Source: JBAXEO01 sp963789515
Lineage (GTDB): Bacteria; Actinomycetota; Coriobacteriia; Anaerosomatales; JAAXUF01
DNA: 64,000 nucleotides
Direction of reading: 5' to 3'
NCBI GenBank assembly: GCA_963789515.1
Contig: CAWBKW010000002.1
Location: 558,001 to 622,000, forward strand
The notes beneath the pieces were generated by a model. That model made no database searches. It was given only the letters and a program-made list of their open reading frames with translations, and was not told the DNA's origin. Below are positions 29,261 to 41,793 of the stretch, piece after piece; the first letter of the stretch is position 1, and every line of letters starts with the position of its first letter. The translations under genes and the position numbers were made by a program.

Positions 29261-30987
29261 ATGCGCGACCGCGGAGAGCCTCGTCCGGCATCCTGGGTAG
29301 CGCGCTACATTCCGATCCTCTCGTGGCTGCCGAGCTACGATCGCGCATGGCTGATCGCGGACATCGTCGCGGGTCTCACGCTGTGGGGGCTCGTGGTGCC
29401 CGAGGCGATGGCCTATGCGGGCATCGCAGGCCTCCCGCCGCAGGCGGGACTCTACACGATCCTGGCCGCGTTCTTGGCCTACGCCATGCTCGGCACCTCG
29501 CGGCACCTGTCTGTGGGACCGACCTCGGCAACCGCCGCGCTGCTCGCGTCGTCAGTGGCGGCGGCGCTGGTGGCTACCGCCGCAGCGTCGGATCCGACGT
29601 CGTACCAAGCCTACGCATCGGCCTTCGTGTTGGTTGTTGGCGTCGTGTACCTGGCTGCAGGTCTGGCGCGACTCGGCTTCATCACGCAGTTCCTGTCGAA
29701 GCCGGTGATGGACGGCTTCGTCGTGGGACTCGCGATCTTCGTGGCTGTGGGTCAACTCTACAAGCTGCTCGGAGTACCGAAGACCTCTGGTAACACCCTG
29801 GAGAAGCTCATCGGGGTGATCAAGGAGCTTCCGCAGGCCAACTGGGTGACCTTCGCCGTGGCGGTCGGTTCCCTGTTCCTGCTCTTCGGGCTCCCGATCC
29901 TCAGCAAGAAGACCCCGGGCGGTCTGATAGTACTGTTCGGCGGAATCGCACTGAGCTCAGCGTTTAGTCTGAGCAGCAACTATGGCGTCGAGGTCGTCGG
30001 CACGCTCCCGCAGGGCCTGCCTTCCTTGGCCATCCCTCAGGTTCCGATTCAAGCGATGCTGGGGATGGTGTTGCCCGCGATCGGGGTCTTGCTGGTCGCG
30101 TTCAGCGAGGGCGTTGGCGTTGCGCACGAGTTCGCCGACAAGCACGGCTACGAGGTGGATGCCGATCAGGAGCTGAACGCAAACGCACTGGCCAACGTGG
30201 CAAGCGCATTGTTCGGCGGCATGATCGCGGGCGGCAGCATGTCCGCCTCGGCCGTCAAGGAAGGGGCTGGGGCTCGCACGCAGTTCGCGAACCTCGTGAC
30301 ATGGGCGGTCACGATCGTGACCGTGCTGTTTCTCACGCCCCTGTTCGCGTCACTGCCCGAGGCTGTGCTCGGCGCATTGATCATCCACGCGGTCTGGCAC
30401 ATCATCGCGTCGCGCAAGTTGGTCAAGCTCCGAGAGGAGGCGCCAGCCGAGGTCTGGTTCGGGGTCTTGGCGATGGCCGGCGTGCTGCTCATAGACGTCC
30501 TTCAGGGCATGATCATCGGCTTGTTGGCTTCGATGCTGTTCGTCGTGTACCGGACCGCTCGGCCACACGTGTCCTCGCTGGGACAAGTTCCCGGAGCGAC
30601 AGGCGCCTACGCTGACCTAGGGCGCCATCCTGAGAACATCGCCGTACCCGGTGTCCTGATCGTGCGACCCGATGCACAGCTCTACTACGCGAACGCGCTG
30701 ACGGTCAGGGACACTGTGAAGGCGATGATCGGCGAGACGGATCCGCGCCCCGTGCGCTAGTCTTCGACATGAGCGCGCAGGACCAGGTCGACCTCACGGC
30801 CTCGGACCTGCTCAGGGGCTTCGTGGAGCAGCTGCTCGGCAAGGGGATCATTGTCTATCTTGCTGACGTTCACGCGCCGGTGCTCGCGGACGCCCGCGCG
30901 AGGGGCTTGCTCGACATGATCGGCGAGGATCACGTGTTCCCCACCGTGGAGGAGGCGGTGCGCGCCATCGAGGCGGCCGCAGAGTAG
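29261..30987 (+). CDS. SulP family anion transporter with STAS domain (one frameshift)
   Basis: An inner-membrane transporter of about 575 residues. The N-terminal signature GLTLWGLVVPEAMAYAGIAG and VGPTSATAALLASSVAA are typical of SulP carriers, which move sulfate, bicarbonate or other anions. About 11-14 membrane segments run to residue 430. The C-terminal STAS domain (LIVRPDAQLYYANA, then VFDMSAQDQVDLTASDLL) is split by one missing base near 30758, where CGC-CTA appears to have lost a C. Given the nearby sulfatase, sulfate is a possible substrate, but that is inference. Confidence 0.88.
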
Positions 30988-31241
30988 GGCAACCCTGAGG
31001 CATCACTCGCGGTACGAACCGAACGAGCTGCCGTGACGGATGTGTCTCGCGGCTGACGTGGCCTGCAGGTTGCCGTATCCCGACTGATGATCGTCAACTA
31101 CCGATACGACGTGCCGAACAGGCGATTCAAGCGAGTTCGGTGACCGCGTGGACTGTGGGAGGCGCCGTACGGGCACGCGGTCAACAAGGCACTTGATACC
31201 TGCGGGCGCGGGCCTCGCCCCCCGCGGGTCGAGTGGCGGGT
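30988..31241. other. Intergenic stretch without a recognisable gene
   Basis: About 250 bases between the SulP gene and the ileS promoter. Short reading frames here have no start signals or family resemblance. The right end contains a GC-rich imperfect repeat (GCGGGCGCGGGCCTCGCCC) that could terminate the SulP transcript. Confidence 0.4.
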
Positions 31242-31271
31242 TTGACCCCCCGCTCGGCGCTGCGGCATAAT
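31242..31271 (+). promoter_or_regulatory. Sigma-70 type promoter of ileS
   Basis: TTGACC at 31242-31247 and CATAAT at 31266-31271 are separated by 18 bases, each one mismatch from consensus. Transcription would start near 31278, just before the T-box leader. Confidence 0.6.
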
Positions 31272-31277
31272 CCAGCC

Positions 31278-31591
31278 ACCGCGCATGAGCGCGCAAGAAC
31301 GACAACGGCGATGACGGGGACGAGTAGGCGCCACCAAGCCCTCCGGCAGCGAGCGGGGACAGTGCAAGCCCGCGGTGGCGCGAGACGCCGAAGATCACCC
31401 CATCAGCCTCGGACCGAACGCCGCCGAAGTCTCGGCGATCGCAGTAGGCTTCGACGGATGCTCCCGTTACCGGGCGACCGAGTGGCGCGCACGGCCCGCG
31501 GAGCGGGTCTCGGCGCAAGCTGGGTGGTACCGCGGAGCGAGATTCGAGGCGCGCTTCGTCCCGGCAGAACGTGGGACGAGTGCGCCTTTTT
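31278..31591 (+). ncRNA. T-box riboswitch leader of ileS (transcription-attenuation type)
   Basis: The leader contains the stem I entry GATGACGGGGACGAGTAG near 31311, a candidate isoleucine specifier ATC at 31394-31396, and the T-box core TGGGTGGTACCGCGG at 31521-31535 that pairs with the CCA end of uncharged tRNA. A terminator follows: GCGCGCTTCGTCCC pairs with GGGACGAGTGCGC (about 31549-31585) and is followed by five T. Uncharged tRNA-Ile would favour the antiterminator and switch ileS on. The specifier position is my reading and is not verified by folding. Confidence 0.85.
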
Positions 31592-31631
31592 GTGTGCCCG
31601 CAGCAGACGGGCCGGAGAGGGATTGATCGAC

Positions 31632-34504
<2,873 letters not shown>

Positions 34505-34511
34505 AGCCCTC

Positions 34512-34535
34512 GTGCCCGGCATTCGTGCCGGGCAC
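34512..34535 (+). terminator. 10-bp hairpin with UUCG tetraloop between ileS and the TraR/DksA gene
   Basis: GTGCCCGGCA and TGCCGGGCAC enclose a TTCG loop, an unusually stable RNA hairpin, eight bases after the ileS stop. No T-run follows, so it may be an attenuator or mRNA-stability element and need not be a full terminator. Confidence 0.5.
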
Positions 34536-34558
34536 GTGCACAGGAGGATGGAATCGCA

Positions 34559-34928
34559 ATGGTTGATGACAACACCCGCTCGGCGCTGCGCCTTGAACTT
34601 GAGAAGGAACTGCTGCGGCTCGAGGCCGACGTCGCCGAACTCGACCGGCACGAGCGCGAGTCCCAGTCGGACTCGAGCGGCGAGAATGGTCTACCGCGAC
34701 CACATGGCGGACCAAGGTACGGCCACCTTCGAACGTGAGCTGGACATGACCTTCGAGGAGAACGAGCGTGACCTCCTCGACGCCGTTCGCGCCGCGCTCG
34801 CCCGGATGGATGCAGGTACCTACGGCACCTGCGAACGCTGCGGCGTCGAGATTCCGGCCGGCCGCCTCGAAGCGGTCCCGACGGCGAGCCTGTGTATCAC
34901 GTGCAAGGAATCCGAAGAGACTCGCTAG
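34559..34928 (+). CDS. TraR/DksA-type zinc-finger protein (one frameshift)
   Basis: A 122-residue cytoplasmic protein. The N-terminal half is a charged coiled coil (LRLELEKELLRLEADVAELD), and the C-terminal half holds the C4 zinc finger YGTCERCGVEIPAGRLEAV followed by CITCK. DksA-like proteins of this layout bind the RNA polymerase secondary channel; in Gram-positives they commonly precede lspA. One extra base at about 34683 (GGC+G) breaks the frame. AGGAGG lies ten bases before the ATG. Confidence 0.85.
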
Positions 34929-35438
34929 ACCTGGCCCATCCCGGCCGGGTCTTCATAGCCACGGTGCTCCTCGCCCTCGCCGTGGACCAGGTCTCAAAGG
35001 CCATGGTGCGGGTCGCCATGATCGAGCAGCAGTCTGTCCGGTTGCTGGCGCATGTGATCAACCTCACCTACGTGCGCAATGAGGGAGCCGCGTTCGGGCT
35101 CTTTCCCGGGCGCCAGCCGGTCTTCATCGCCACCTCACTCCTGGTGCTCTTCGTCATCGCCGCCTTCTGGCGCAGGGCCCGACCGGTTCAATGGCCCGTC
35201 GTCATCGCCCTCGGGCTCGTGACGGCCGGGGCGGTCGGCAACCTCATCGACCGCTCGATCCTTGGCTTCGTCACGGACTTCTTCGAGTTCGGATTCGTGG
35301 ACTTCCCCGTCTTCAACGTCGCGGACGCCTGCATCTTCATCGGCGTGGGCATGCTGATGCTCTGGATACTCTTCGGTCCGGAGACGACGAGGCTGATGCC
35401 GGAGCCTTCGCCAGGGCACCGCGGAGGGCGCCGAGTGA
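34892..35438 (+). CDS. lspA: LspA, prolipoprotein signal peptidase (reads into rluD)
   Basis: Membrane aspartyl protease that cleaves lipoprotein signal peptides. Four hydrophobic helices and the motifs NEGAAFGLF, GAVGNLIDR and FPVFNVADACIFIG, which carry the two catalytic aspartates, are present. As written, the frame has no stop and continues into rluD. If one extra base lies in the last codons (for example CGC+G near 35423), lspA would end in the TGA at 35436-35438, overlapping the rluD GTG in the usual GTGA fashion. The start (GTG at 34892 or 34901) overlaps the upstream gene and is uncertain. Confidence 0.88.
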
Positions 35439-36448
35439 AGCCGTCGGACTACTACGAGCACGTGGTGACCTCCGAGGAGGCCGGACTGCGCTTGGATGTG
35501 CTGCTCGGTTCACTGGAGTTCTTGGCCTCGCGCTCGGCTGCGGCGCGTCTCATCGAGGACGGGCTCGTCCTGGTGGACGGCGACACGGCGCCCAAGAAGC
35601 ACATGGCACGGACGGGGGAGCGCATCGAGATCGAAGTCCCGCCGTACGACCGCGGCGAGCTGATCGCGGAGGACATCCCGCTCGACATCAAGTTCGAGGA
35701 CGACCACATGATCGTGCTTTCCAAACAGGCGGGGCTGGTCGTTCACCCGGCACAAGGCAACTGGACCGGCACGCTCGTTCATGCGCTGCTGGCGCACTCC
35801 GACGAGCTCGGGACGCTCCAGGGGGACGACCGGCCGGGTATCGTGCATCGTCTGGACAAGGACACTTCGGGACTGATGATGGTCGCCAAGAGCGACGAGG
35901 CCCAGATCGCGTTGCAGGAGGCTATCAAGATCCGGTCCATCGACCGCCGCTACCTTACGCTCGTGCACGGACGGATCGCCCCCGATACGGGCATGATCGA
36001 CGCGCCGCTCGGGCGCGACCAGCGTGAGCGGATGAAGATGGCCGTTTCGGACTCGCCGAGCGCCAAGCAGTCCGTCACCACGTTTCGCGTGCTCGAGCGC
36101 TTCGAAGCCGGAACACACGACGACGGCTTCACGCTCCTGGAGTGCAAGCTGTACACGGGCCGGACTCACCAGATCCGCGTGCATATGGCCTACATCAACC
36201 ACCCGTGCGTCGGTGATCCGGTGTATGGGCAGGGGCGGCTCAAGGCCGATCTCGGCCTGACTCGGCAGTTCCTGCATGCGTATCGCCTCGGACTGGCACA
36301 TCCGGTCACGGGGGAGGAGCTCTTCTTCGTGGACGCGCCGCCGGAAGACCTGGCTTCTCGGCTCACGCGGATCGCTGAGTACTCAGCGGGCCGGACTCCC
36401 GCCGGCGATGAGGTCTTCGCACTTCTCGAAGCGGCCGCTGCCGGCTGA
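35435..36448 (+). CDS. rluD: RluD-family 23S rRNA pseudouridine synthase
   Basis: A 337-residue RNA-modifying enzyme. The N-terminal S4 RNA-binding domain (GLRLDVLLGSLEFLASRSAA) is followed by the catalytic domain with the family motif IVHRLDKDTSGLMMVAKSD, in which the aspartate is the nucleophile, and then TGRTHQIRVHMAYINHP. RluD-type enzymes modify uridines in helix 69 of 23S rRNA. lspA-rluD is a common gene pair. The GTG start assumes separate proteins; see the note on lspA. The frame is intact. Confidence 0.93.
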   Translation: MKPSDYYEHVVTSEEAGLRLDVLLGSLEFLASRSAAARLIEDGLVLVDGDTAPKKHMARTGERIEIEVPPYDRGELIAEDIPLDIKFEDDHMIVLSKQAGLVVHPAQGNWTGTLVHALLAHSDELGTLQGDDRPGIVHRLDKDTSGLMMVAKSDEAQIALQEAIKIRSIDRRYLTLVHGRIAPDTGMIDAPLGRDQRERMKMAVSDSPSAKQSVTTFRVLERFEAGTHDDGFTLLECKLYTGRTHQIRVHMAYINHPCVGDPVYGQGRLKADLGLTRQFLHAYRLGLAHPVTGEELFFVDAPPEDLASRLTRIAEYSAGRTPAGDEVFALLEAAAAG

Positions 36449-36476
36449 GCCGGCCCGGCCGCGCCGGGTCTGCGGT

Positions 36477-36507
36477 TTCGACCCGTAGTGGGCGCGCATG
36501 GTAGAAT
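36477..36507 (+). promoter_or_regulatory. Weak candidate promoter of hemE
   Basis: TTCGAC at 36477-36482 and TAGAAT at 36502-36507, 19 bases apart, lie upstream of hemE. The -10 is good, the -35 only fair and the spacing long, so this is tentative. Confidence 0.3.
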
Positions 36508-36564
36508 CGCCGTCGGCTTTGCTCACGACTTTGAACGCACGTTGCCTCGAAAGGACTCCCCCGA

Positions 36565-37644
36565 ATGGCCTACAACGACCTCTTCCTTCGCGCCGCGCGC
36601 CTCGAGCGCACCGAGCGCACTCCCGTGTGGATGATGCGACAGGCCGGGCGCTATATGCCCGAGTACCGCGAGATCCGCGCGAAGCACGGCTTCCTGGAGA
36701 TGTGCCGGACGCCCGAACTCGCCGTCGAAGTCTCGATGCAGCCGGTCGACCTCGTCGGCGTGGACGCGGCGATCATGTTCTCAGACATCCTCGTGGGCTT
36801 TCCCGGAATGGGACTGGACCTCGAGTTCGCCAAGGGCGAGGGCCCGGTCATCCACAACCCGGTGCGCACCGCCGCCGACGTCGCCAAGCTGGGCGTCGCC
36901 GATCCGCTGGAAGACACCGGCTTCGTGATGGAGATCGTCAAGATCCTCCGTCGTGAGCTCGAGAACAAGGTGCCGCTCATCGGATTCGCCGGTGCGCCGT
37001 TCACCCTCGCGAGCTATGCGATCGAGGGCCATGGAACCCGCGACTACGAGAACTGCAAGGCGCTCATGTGGAGTGATCCCGAGGCATGGGACCTCCTGCT
37101 CACCAAGTTCTCCGATACCACGATCGCCTACCTCAAGGCCCAGATCGACGCCGGCGTCCAGGCGGTCCAGGTCTTCGACAGCTGGGTCGGCTACGTCGCC
37201 CCGCGCGACTACGAGCGCTCGGTGCTCAAGCACACCAAGCGAGTCATCGACGAGGTCAAGGCGCACGGCGACAAGGTCGTTCCGGATGGCGGGGTCCCCG
37301 TCATCCACTTCCCCAACGGCGGGACCTCGATGCTCGACCTCGCTCAGAAGGCCGGCGGCGACGTCATCGGTGTCGACTGGCGCCTCGACATGAAGCGGGC
37401 CGTCGAGCAGATCGATCCGAAGTTCGGCATCCAGGGCAATATCGATCCGGTTGCGCTCTTCGCCCCCGATGACTCGCTCGAGGAGCAGGTCGTCGAGATC
37501 CTGGAAGCCGTGGGAACGCGCCCGGGCCACATCTTCAATCTCGGCCATGGGATCCACAAGACGAGCGATCCCGAGAAGGCGAAGAAGATGATCTCCTACG
37601 TCCACAAGCACTCCGACCGCATTCGCGGTGGGGCAGGGGCGTAG
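36565..37644 (+). CDS. hemE: HemE, uroporphyrinogen decarboxylase
   Basis: Cytoplasmic enzyme converting uroporphyrinogen III to coproporphyrinogen III, the branch point shared by protoporphyrin and coproporphyrin routes of haem synthesis. The 359 residues carry the signatures TPVWMMRQAGRYMPEYREIR and IGFAGAPFTLASYAIEG, and LGHGIHKTSDPEKAK at the end. It is first in the set hemE, ferrochelatase and two HemY-type oxidases, which suggests one operon. The frame is intact. Confidence 0.96.
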   Translation: MAYNDLFLRAARLERTERTPVWMMRQAGRYMPEYREIRAKHGFLEMCRTPELAVEVSMQPVDLVGVDAAIMFSDILVGFPGMGLDLEFAKGEGPVIHNPVRTAADVAKLGVADPLEDTGFVMEIVKILRRELENKVPLIGFAGAPFTLASYAIEGHGTRDYENCKALMWSDPEAWDLLLTKFSDTTIAYLKAQIDAGVQAVQVFDSWVGYVAPRDYERSVLKHTKRVIDEVKAHGDKVVPDGGVPVIHFPNGGTSMLDLAQKAGGDVIGVDWRLDMKRAVEQIDPKFGIQGNIDPVALFAPDDSLEEQVVEILEAVGTRPGHIFNLGHGIHKTSDPEKAKKMISYVHKHSDRIRGGAGA

Positions 37645-37647
37645 CGC

Positions 37648-38624
37648 ATGTCACGCACCGGCGTTCTGCTGCTCGGCTTCGGCGGTCCCGAGTCCATCGA
37701 CTCGGTTCGCCCGTTCATGTGCAATCTCATGGACCGAGAGCCGTCTGACGAACTCGTCGAGACGGTCTGTCGGCGCTACCTTGCCATCGGCGGGGGTTCG
37801 CCGCTGCCCGTGATCGCGCAGAGTATCGCCGAGGGGCTCGAGGAGCGGCTCGGCCAGGAAGGAAGGCCCGCTCCCGTACGTGTGGGCATGAGCTACTGGC
37901 ATCCCTTCATCGCCGATTCCGTCGCTGAGCTCATGGAGCTTGGTTGCGACAGGATCGTCACCTACTCGCTGTCACCGTTCGAGTCCAAGGCCGCCTCCGG
38001 CGCCTATCGTGATGCGATCCAGGCGGTGGTCGCCGAGCACGGTCATCTTGACGTCGTGGAGGCGCCCCTGCTCTCCACCAGCGAGGACTTCGTCGACTTC
38101 TTCGCCGGGAGCGCGGCTGTGGCGATTGACGACCTGCAGCCGAACGAGGGGGCTATCGTCGTCTTCACCGCACACAGCCTGCCCGAGGCGGATCTGGTCG
38201 AGAACGATCCCTACGTCCGGGGGCTTGAGGACACCGCTCAGGCCATCGCCGAGAAGCTCGGCATGGCGCTCGGCTACCCGGGAGCCGGCGCGCAGACGCT
38301 CGAGGGCTTCACGGCGCTTGGCACGACCGACAAGCCGCGTGCCTGGTTCCTGGTCTACCAGTCCAAGGGTGCGCGTCCCGGCGAGTGGCTCGGTCCGCAG
38401 CTCGAGGACCTGATCCCGGCGGTCGCCGCGTCTCGGAGTACAGCGCCATCGTCGTCGTCCCCATCGGCTTCACGACCGACCACATGGAAACGCTCTACGA
38501 CCTGGACATCGTCGCCGCGGGTGCGGCGCTCGACGCAGATCTCGAGTTCATGCGAGCGGCGGTCCCCAACGACGATCCGCGCATCCTTGACGCGATCGCC
38601 AAGGTGGTCGCGCCACTCATCTAG
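37648..38624 (+). CDS. hemH: Ferrochelatase, HemH/CpfC type (one frameshift)
   Basis: Inserts iron into a porphyrin. The N-terminus GVLLLGFGGPESIDSVRPF and MSYWHPFIADSVAEL, then FTAHSLPEADLV with the metal-ligand histidine, and VVVPIGFTTDHMETLYDLD are ferrochelatase motifs. One missing base near 38435 (probably a C) breaks the frame; corrected length is 325 residues. In actinobacteria this enzyme usually acts on coproporphyrin III (CpfC), after CgoX; the two neighbouring HemY-type genes fit that order. It begins three bases after hemE. Confidence 0.92.
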
Positions 38625-38694
38625 CTATTGGCTCGCGTTCCCGGCAGAACTCGAGTATCTCGCCCGTGTCGACTACCATGTGGGGAGCACTCAC

Positions 38695-40198
38695 GTGAAG
38701 CGCGTCATCATCATCGGCGGCGGAGTTGCCGGACTTGGAGCCGCCTACAAGATCCGCAGAGCGGCCGATGCCGGCAACGACGTCGGCTTCGTGCTGGTCG
38801 AGAAGGACGGGCGCCTTGGGGGCAAGCTGGCGACCGAGCACGTACCCGATCCCGATCGGGGCGGAGCGTTCATCGTCGACGGCGGCTCGGATTCCTTTCT
38901 CACCGACAAGCCCGCGGTCCACCGCGTCGCCAAGCTGCTCGGCATCTTCGACGACGAGACGCCCACCTGCGACGAGAACAAGAAGACGTTCATCGTCAAG
39001 AAGGGCCGACTCGTCGAGATGCCGGACGGCATCATGATGTTCGCTCCGACCAAGATCGTCCCCATGGCCACGACGCGCCTGTACTCCTGGCCGGCGAAGT
39101 TCCGGATGGCGCTGGACCTCGTGCTCCCCAAGGAAGAAACTGACCCCCGGCGTACGCAACGACGAGTCGCTGGAGAGCTTCGTGGTGCGCCGCATGGGCC
39201 GCGAGAGCCTGGACCGGCTGGCCGAGCCGTTGGTGGGCGGCGTGAACGGCTCCGATCCCAAGGACATGTCGCTCGCGGCCACGTATCCGATGCTGCTCGA
39301 CATGGAGCAGCAGTACGGTTCGCTCGTGAAGGGCTTCCTCGCCCAGCGCAAGAAGGTCGAGGAGATGAAGGCCAAGTACCCGCCCAAGCCCGGTGCGAAG
39401 CCTCGGACGTTCTTCAGCTCCTTCCACGAGGGGCTGCAGTTCCTCACCGACCGCATGGCCGACGCGGCCGGCCGAGACCATATCACCACGGGAGTCACGG
39501 CGACGGCGATCTCGCGCGAGGACGACGGTTCCTGGCGCGTGACCCTCGACTCCGGCGAGACGTTGACCGGTGACGCGGTCATCGTGGCCTCCGAGGCATG
39601 GGCGACCGCGCCGTTGCTTCAAGGAGTGGACGGCGGCATCGCGGATCTCGTGGCTTCCATCCCGTGCTCGTCGTCGGCGACCATCCTGATGGGTTTCGAC
39701 GAGTCGGACTGCCCGTTCGACAAGCACTGGCACGGGATCCTGTCGCCGGCCGTCGAGCATGAACCGGTCACCGGCATCTCGCTGATGTCCTCGAAGTGGC
39801 CTGACCGCGCCCCGGCCGGGCGGGTGCTGCTGAGGGGTTTCGTGGGCGGGCCGCGGGATCAGGAGATCGTGCTGCGCGGTGACGACGAGCTCATCGAGAT
39901 CGTTCGCCGGTCCTTCGTCCGGCTTCTCGGCGTGAAGCCGGATGCGAAACCGGTCTTTGCGCGGGTGTTTCGCTGGGTGGGTGGCATGCCGCAGTACACG
40001 ATGGGGCACCTCGACCGCGTGGACGCCATCGAGTCGAAGACCGCCGAGATACCCGGCCTGGCGCTCGCGGGCGGCGCATATCGCGGCGTCGGCGTGCCGA
40101 ACTGCCTTGAAAGTGGGGAGAAGGCCGTATCGAAGGTGCTCGGCGAGTGGGGGATCGCGCTGGCCGAGGACTCAGAGGCCCCGAAGCGAATCTACTGA
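38695..40198 (+). CDS. HemY/CgoX-type porphyrinogen oxidase, copy 1 (one frameshift)
   Basis: FAD-dependent amine-oxidase-fold protein of 500 residues. The N-terminal Rossmann motif is IIIGGGVAGLGAAYKIRRA followed by LVEKDGRLGGKL; the C-terminal FAD segment is ALAGGAYRGVGVPNCLESGE, and RRMGRESLDRLAEPLVGGV is the HemY signature. In Gram-positives such enzymes oxidise coproporphyrinogen III to coproporphyrin III. One extra base near 39133 breaks the frame. The GTG start is 70 bases after the ferrochelatase stop. A clear paralogue follows directly. Confidence 0.88.
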
Positions 40199-40253
40199 CC
40201 AGGGGCAGCGCTCCAGCGGAATATGCCCTGGATGCATCGACGAGAGGTACAAC

Positions 40254-41748
40254 GTGAAGAAGGTCATCATCATCGGCGGCGGTCTCGCAGGTCTGGGTGC
40301 CGCTCTCAAGATCCGGCGTGCGGCGGCAGCGGGCGAGGACGTGGACTTCGTCCTCGTCGAGAAGGACGAGCGTCTCGGCGGCAAGATCGACGGCGAGATA
40401 GTCGAGAACGAGTACGGTACGTTCATCGTCGACGGTGGACCCGACTCCTTCCTGACCGCCAAGCCGGGCGTGAAGCGCATCGCCACCGAGGTGGGGATCG
40501 CGGGTGACACCATGCCCACCGACGAGTCGCGCAAGAAGACCCTGATCCTGTCGCGCGGGCGACTGTACGAGATGCCGGACGGCGTGATGATGTTCGCGCC
40601 GACCAAGTTCCTGCCGTTCGCGACGACAGGCCTGTTCTCGTGGCCCGGAAAGCTGCGCGCCGGAATGGACCTCTTCATACCGAAGAAGAAGCTCGCACCC
40701 GGCGAGTTCAACGACGAGTCACTCGAGAGCTTCATCGACCGCCGAATGGGCAGCGAGATCCTCGACCGGCTCGCCGAGCCGCTCGTCGGCGGCGTGCACG
40801 GTTCCGATCCGGCTGCCATGTCACTCGCGGCGACCTTCCCGAACCTGCTCGAGATGGAGCAGAAGTACGGCAACATGATCACCGCCTTCCTCGCTCAGCG
40901 AAAGATGGTCGAGGAGATGCGGAAGAAGTACCCGCCCGATCCCAAGAATCCCAAGACCTTCTTCACCGCGTTCACCAAGGGCATGCACGAGCTGCCCGAG
41001 GCCATGGCGGACAAGGCCGGTCGGGACAGGATTCGGACCGGTGCGGCAGTCTGTTCGCTGGCCCGCAGTGCCAGACGGCACCTGGACGGTCACGCTGGCT
41101 GACGGATCGAAGCTCGAGGGTGACGCGGTGGTCGTGGCGACCGAAGCCTGGGCAGCCGAGCCTCTCGTCCGCGCGACCGACACCACCATCGCCGACACGC
41201 TCGCGGCGATCCCGGCGAGCTCCTCGGCGACGGTGTCCTTCGCCTTCAACGAGGACGAGATCGGCATCGATCTGAACGCGTTCGGGGTGCTGTGCCCGGC
41301 CAAGGAGAACGCCAGACTGCTTGCGGTGACGCTCTCATCGTCGAAGTGGCCGGGGAGGGCCCCCAAGGGCAAGGTGCTGCTGCGCGCTTTCGTCGGTGGG
41401 CCCAACAACCAGAAGATCATGGAGAAGAGCGACGCCGAGATCACCGAGATCGCCGAGACCGAGGTGCGTCGCATCCTCGGAATCAACCCTGCGGCCAAGA
41501 CGCTGTTCAGCCGGTTCTTCCGGTGGACCCTCGGCATGCCCCAGTACTCGATGGGTCACTTGGATCGCGTTGCGCTTATCGAATCGCGCAGCGCGCAAAT
41601 CCCCGGGTTCGCGCTCGGCGGTGGCAGCTACCGCGGCGTGGGACTCGCCAACTGCATCGAAAGCGGCGAGGCCGCGGTGAGCAAGGTGCTGGGCGACTTC
41701 GGCATCACGCTCGCCGAGGACGCCGTCGAGGAGAAGCGCGCCTACTAG
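40254..41748 (+). CDS. HemY/CgoX-type porphyrinogen oxidase, copy 2 (one frameshift)
   Basis: A 497-residue paralogue of the preceding gene, alignable over its whole length. It has IIIGGGLAGLGAALKIRRA, LVEKDERLGGKI, RRMGSEILDRLAEPLVGGV and the C-terminal LGGGSYRGVGLANCIESGE. Copy 2 has PDSFLTAKPGVKRIATEVGI where copy 1 has SDSFLTDKPAVHRVAKLLGI. One extra base at about 41059 (TCG+C) breaks the frame. Tandem duplication with later divergence is the simplest origin; whether the copies use different substrates or electron acceptors cannot be told from sequence. Confidence 0.87.
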
Positions 41749-41793
41749 CGTCGGGGAACTCGCGAGAGCGCCGTCGCGGGAGCGGAACCCGGC

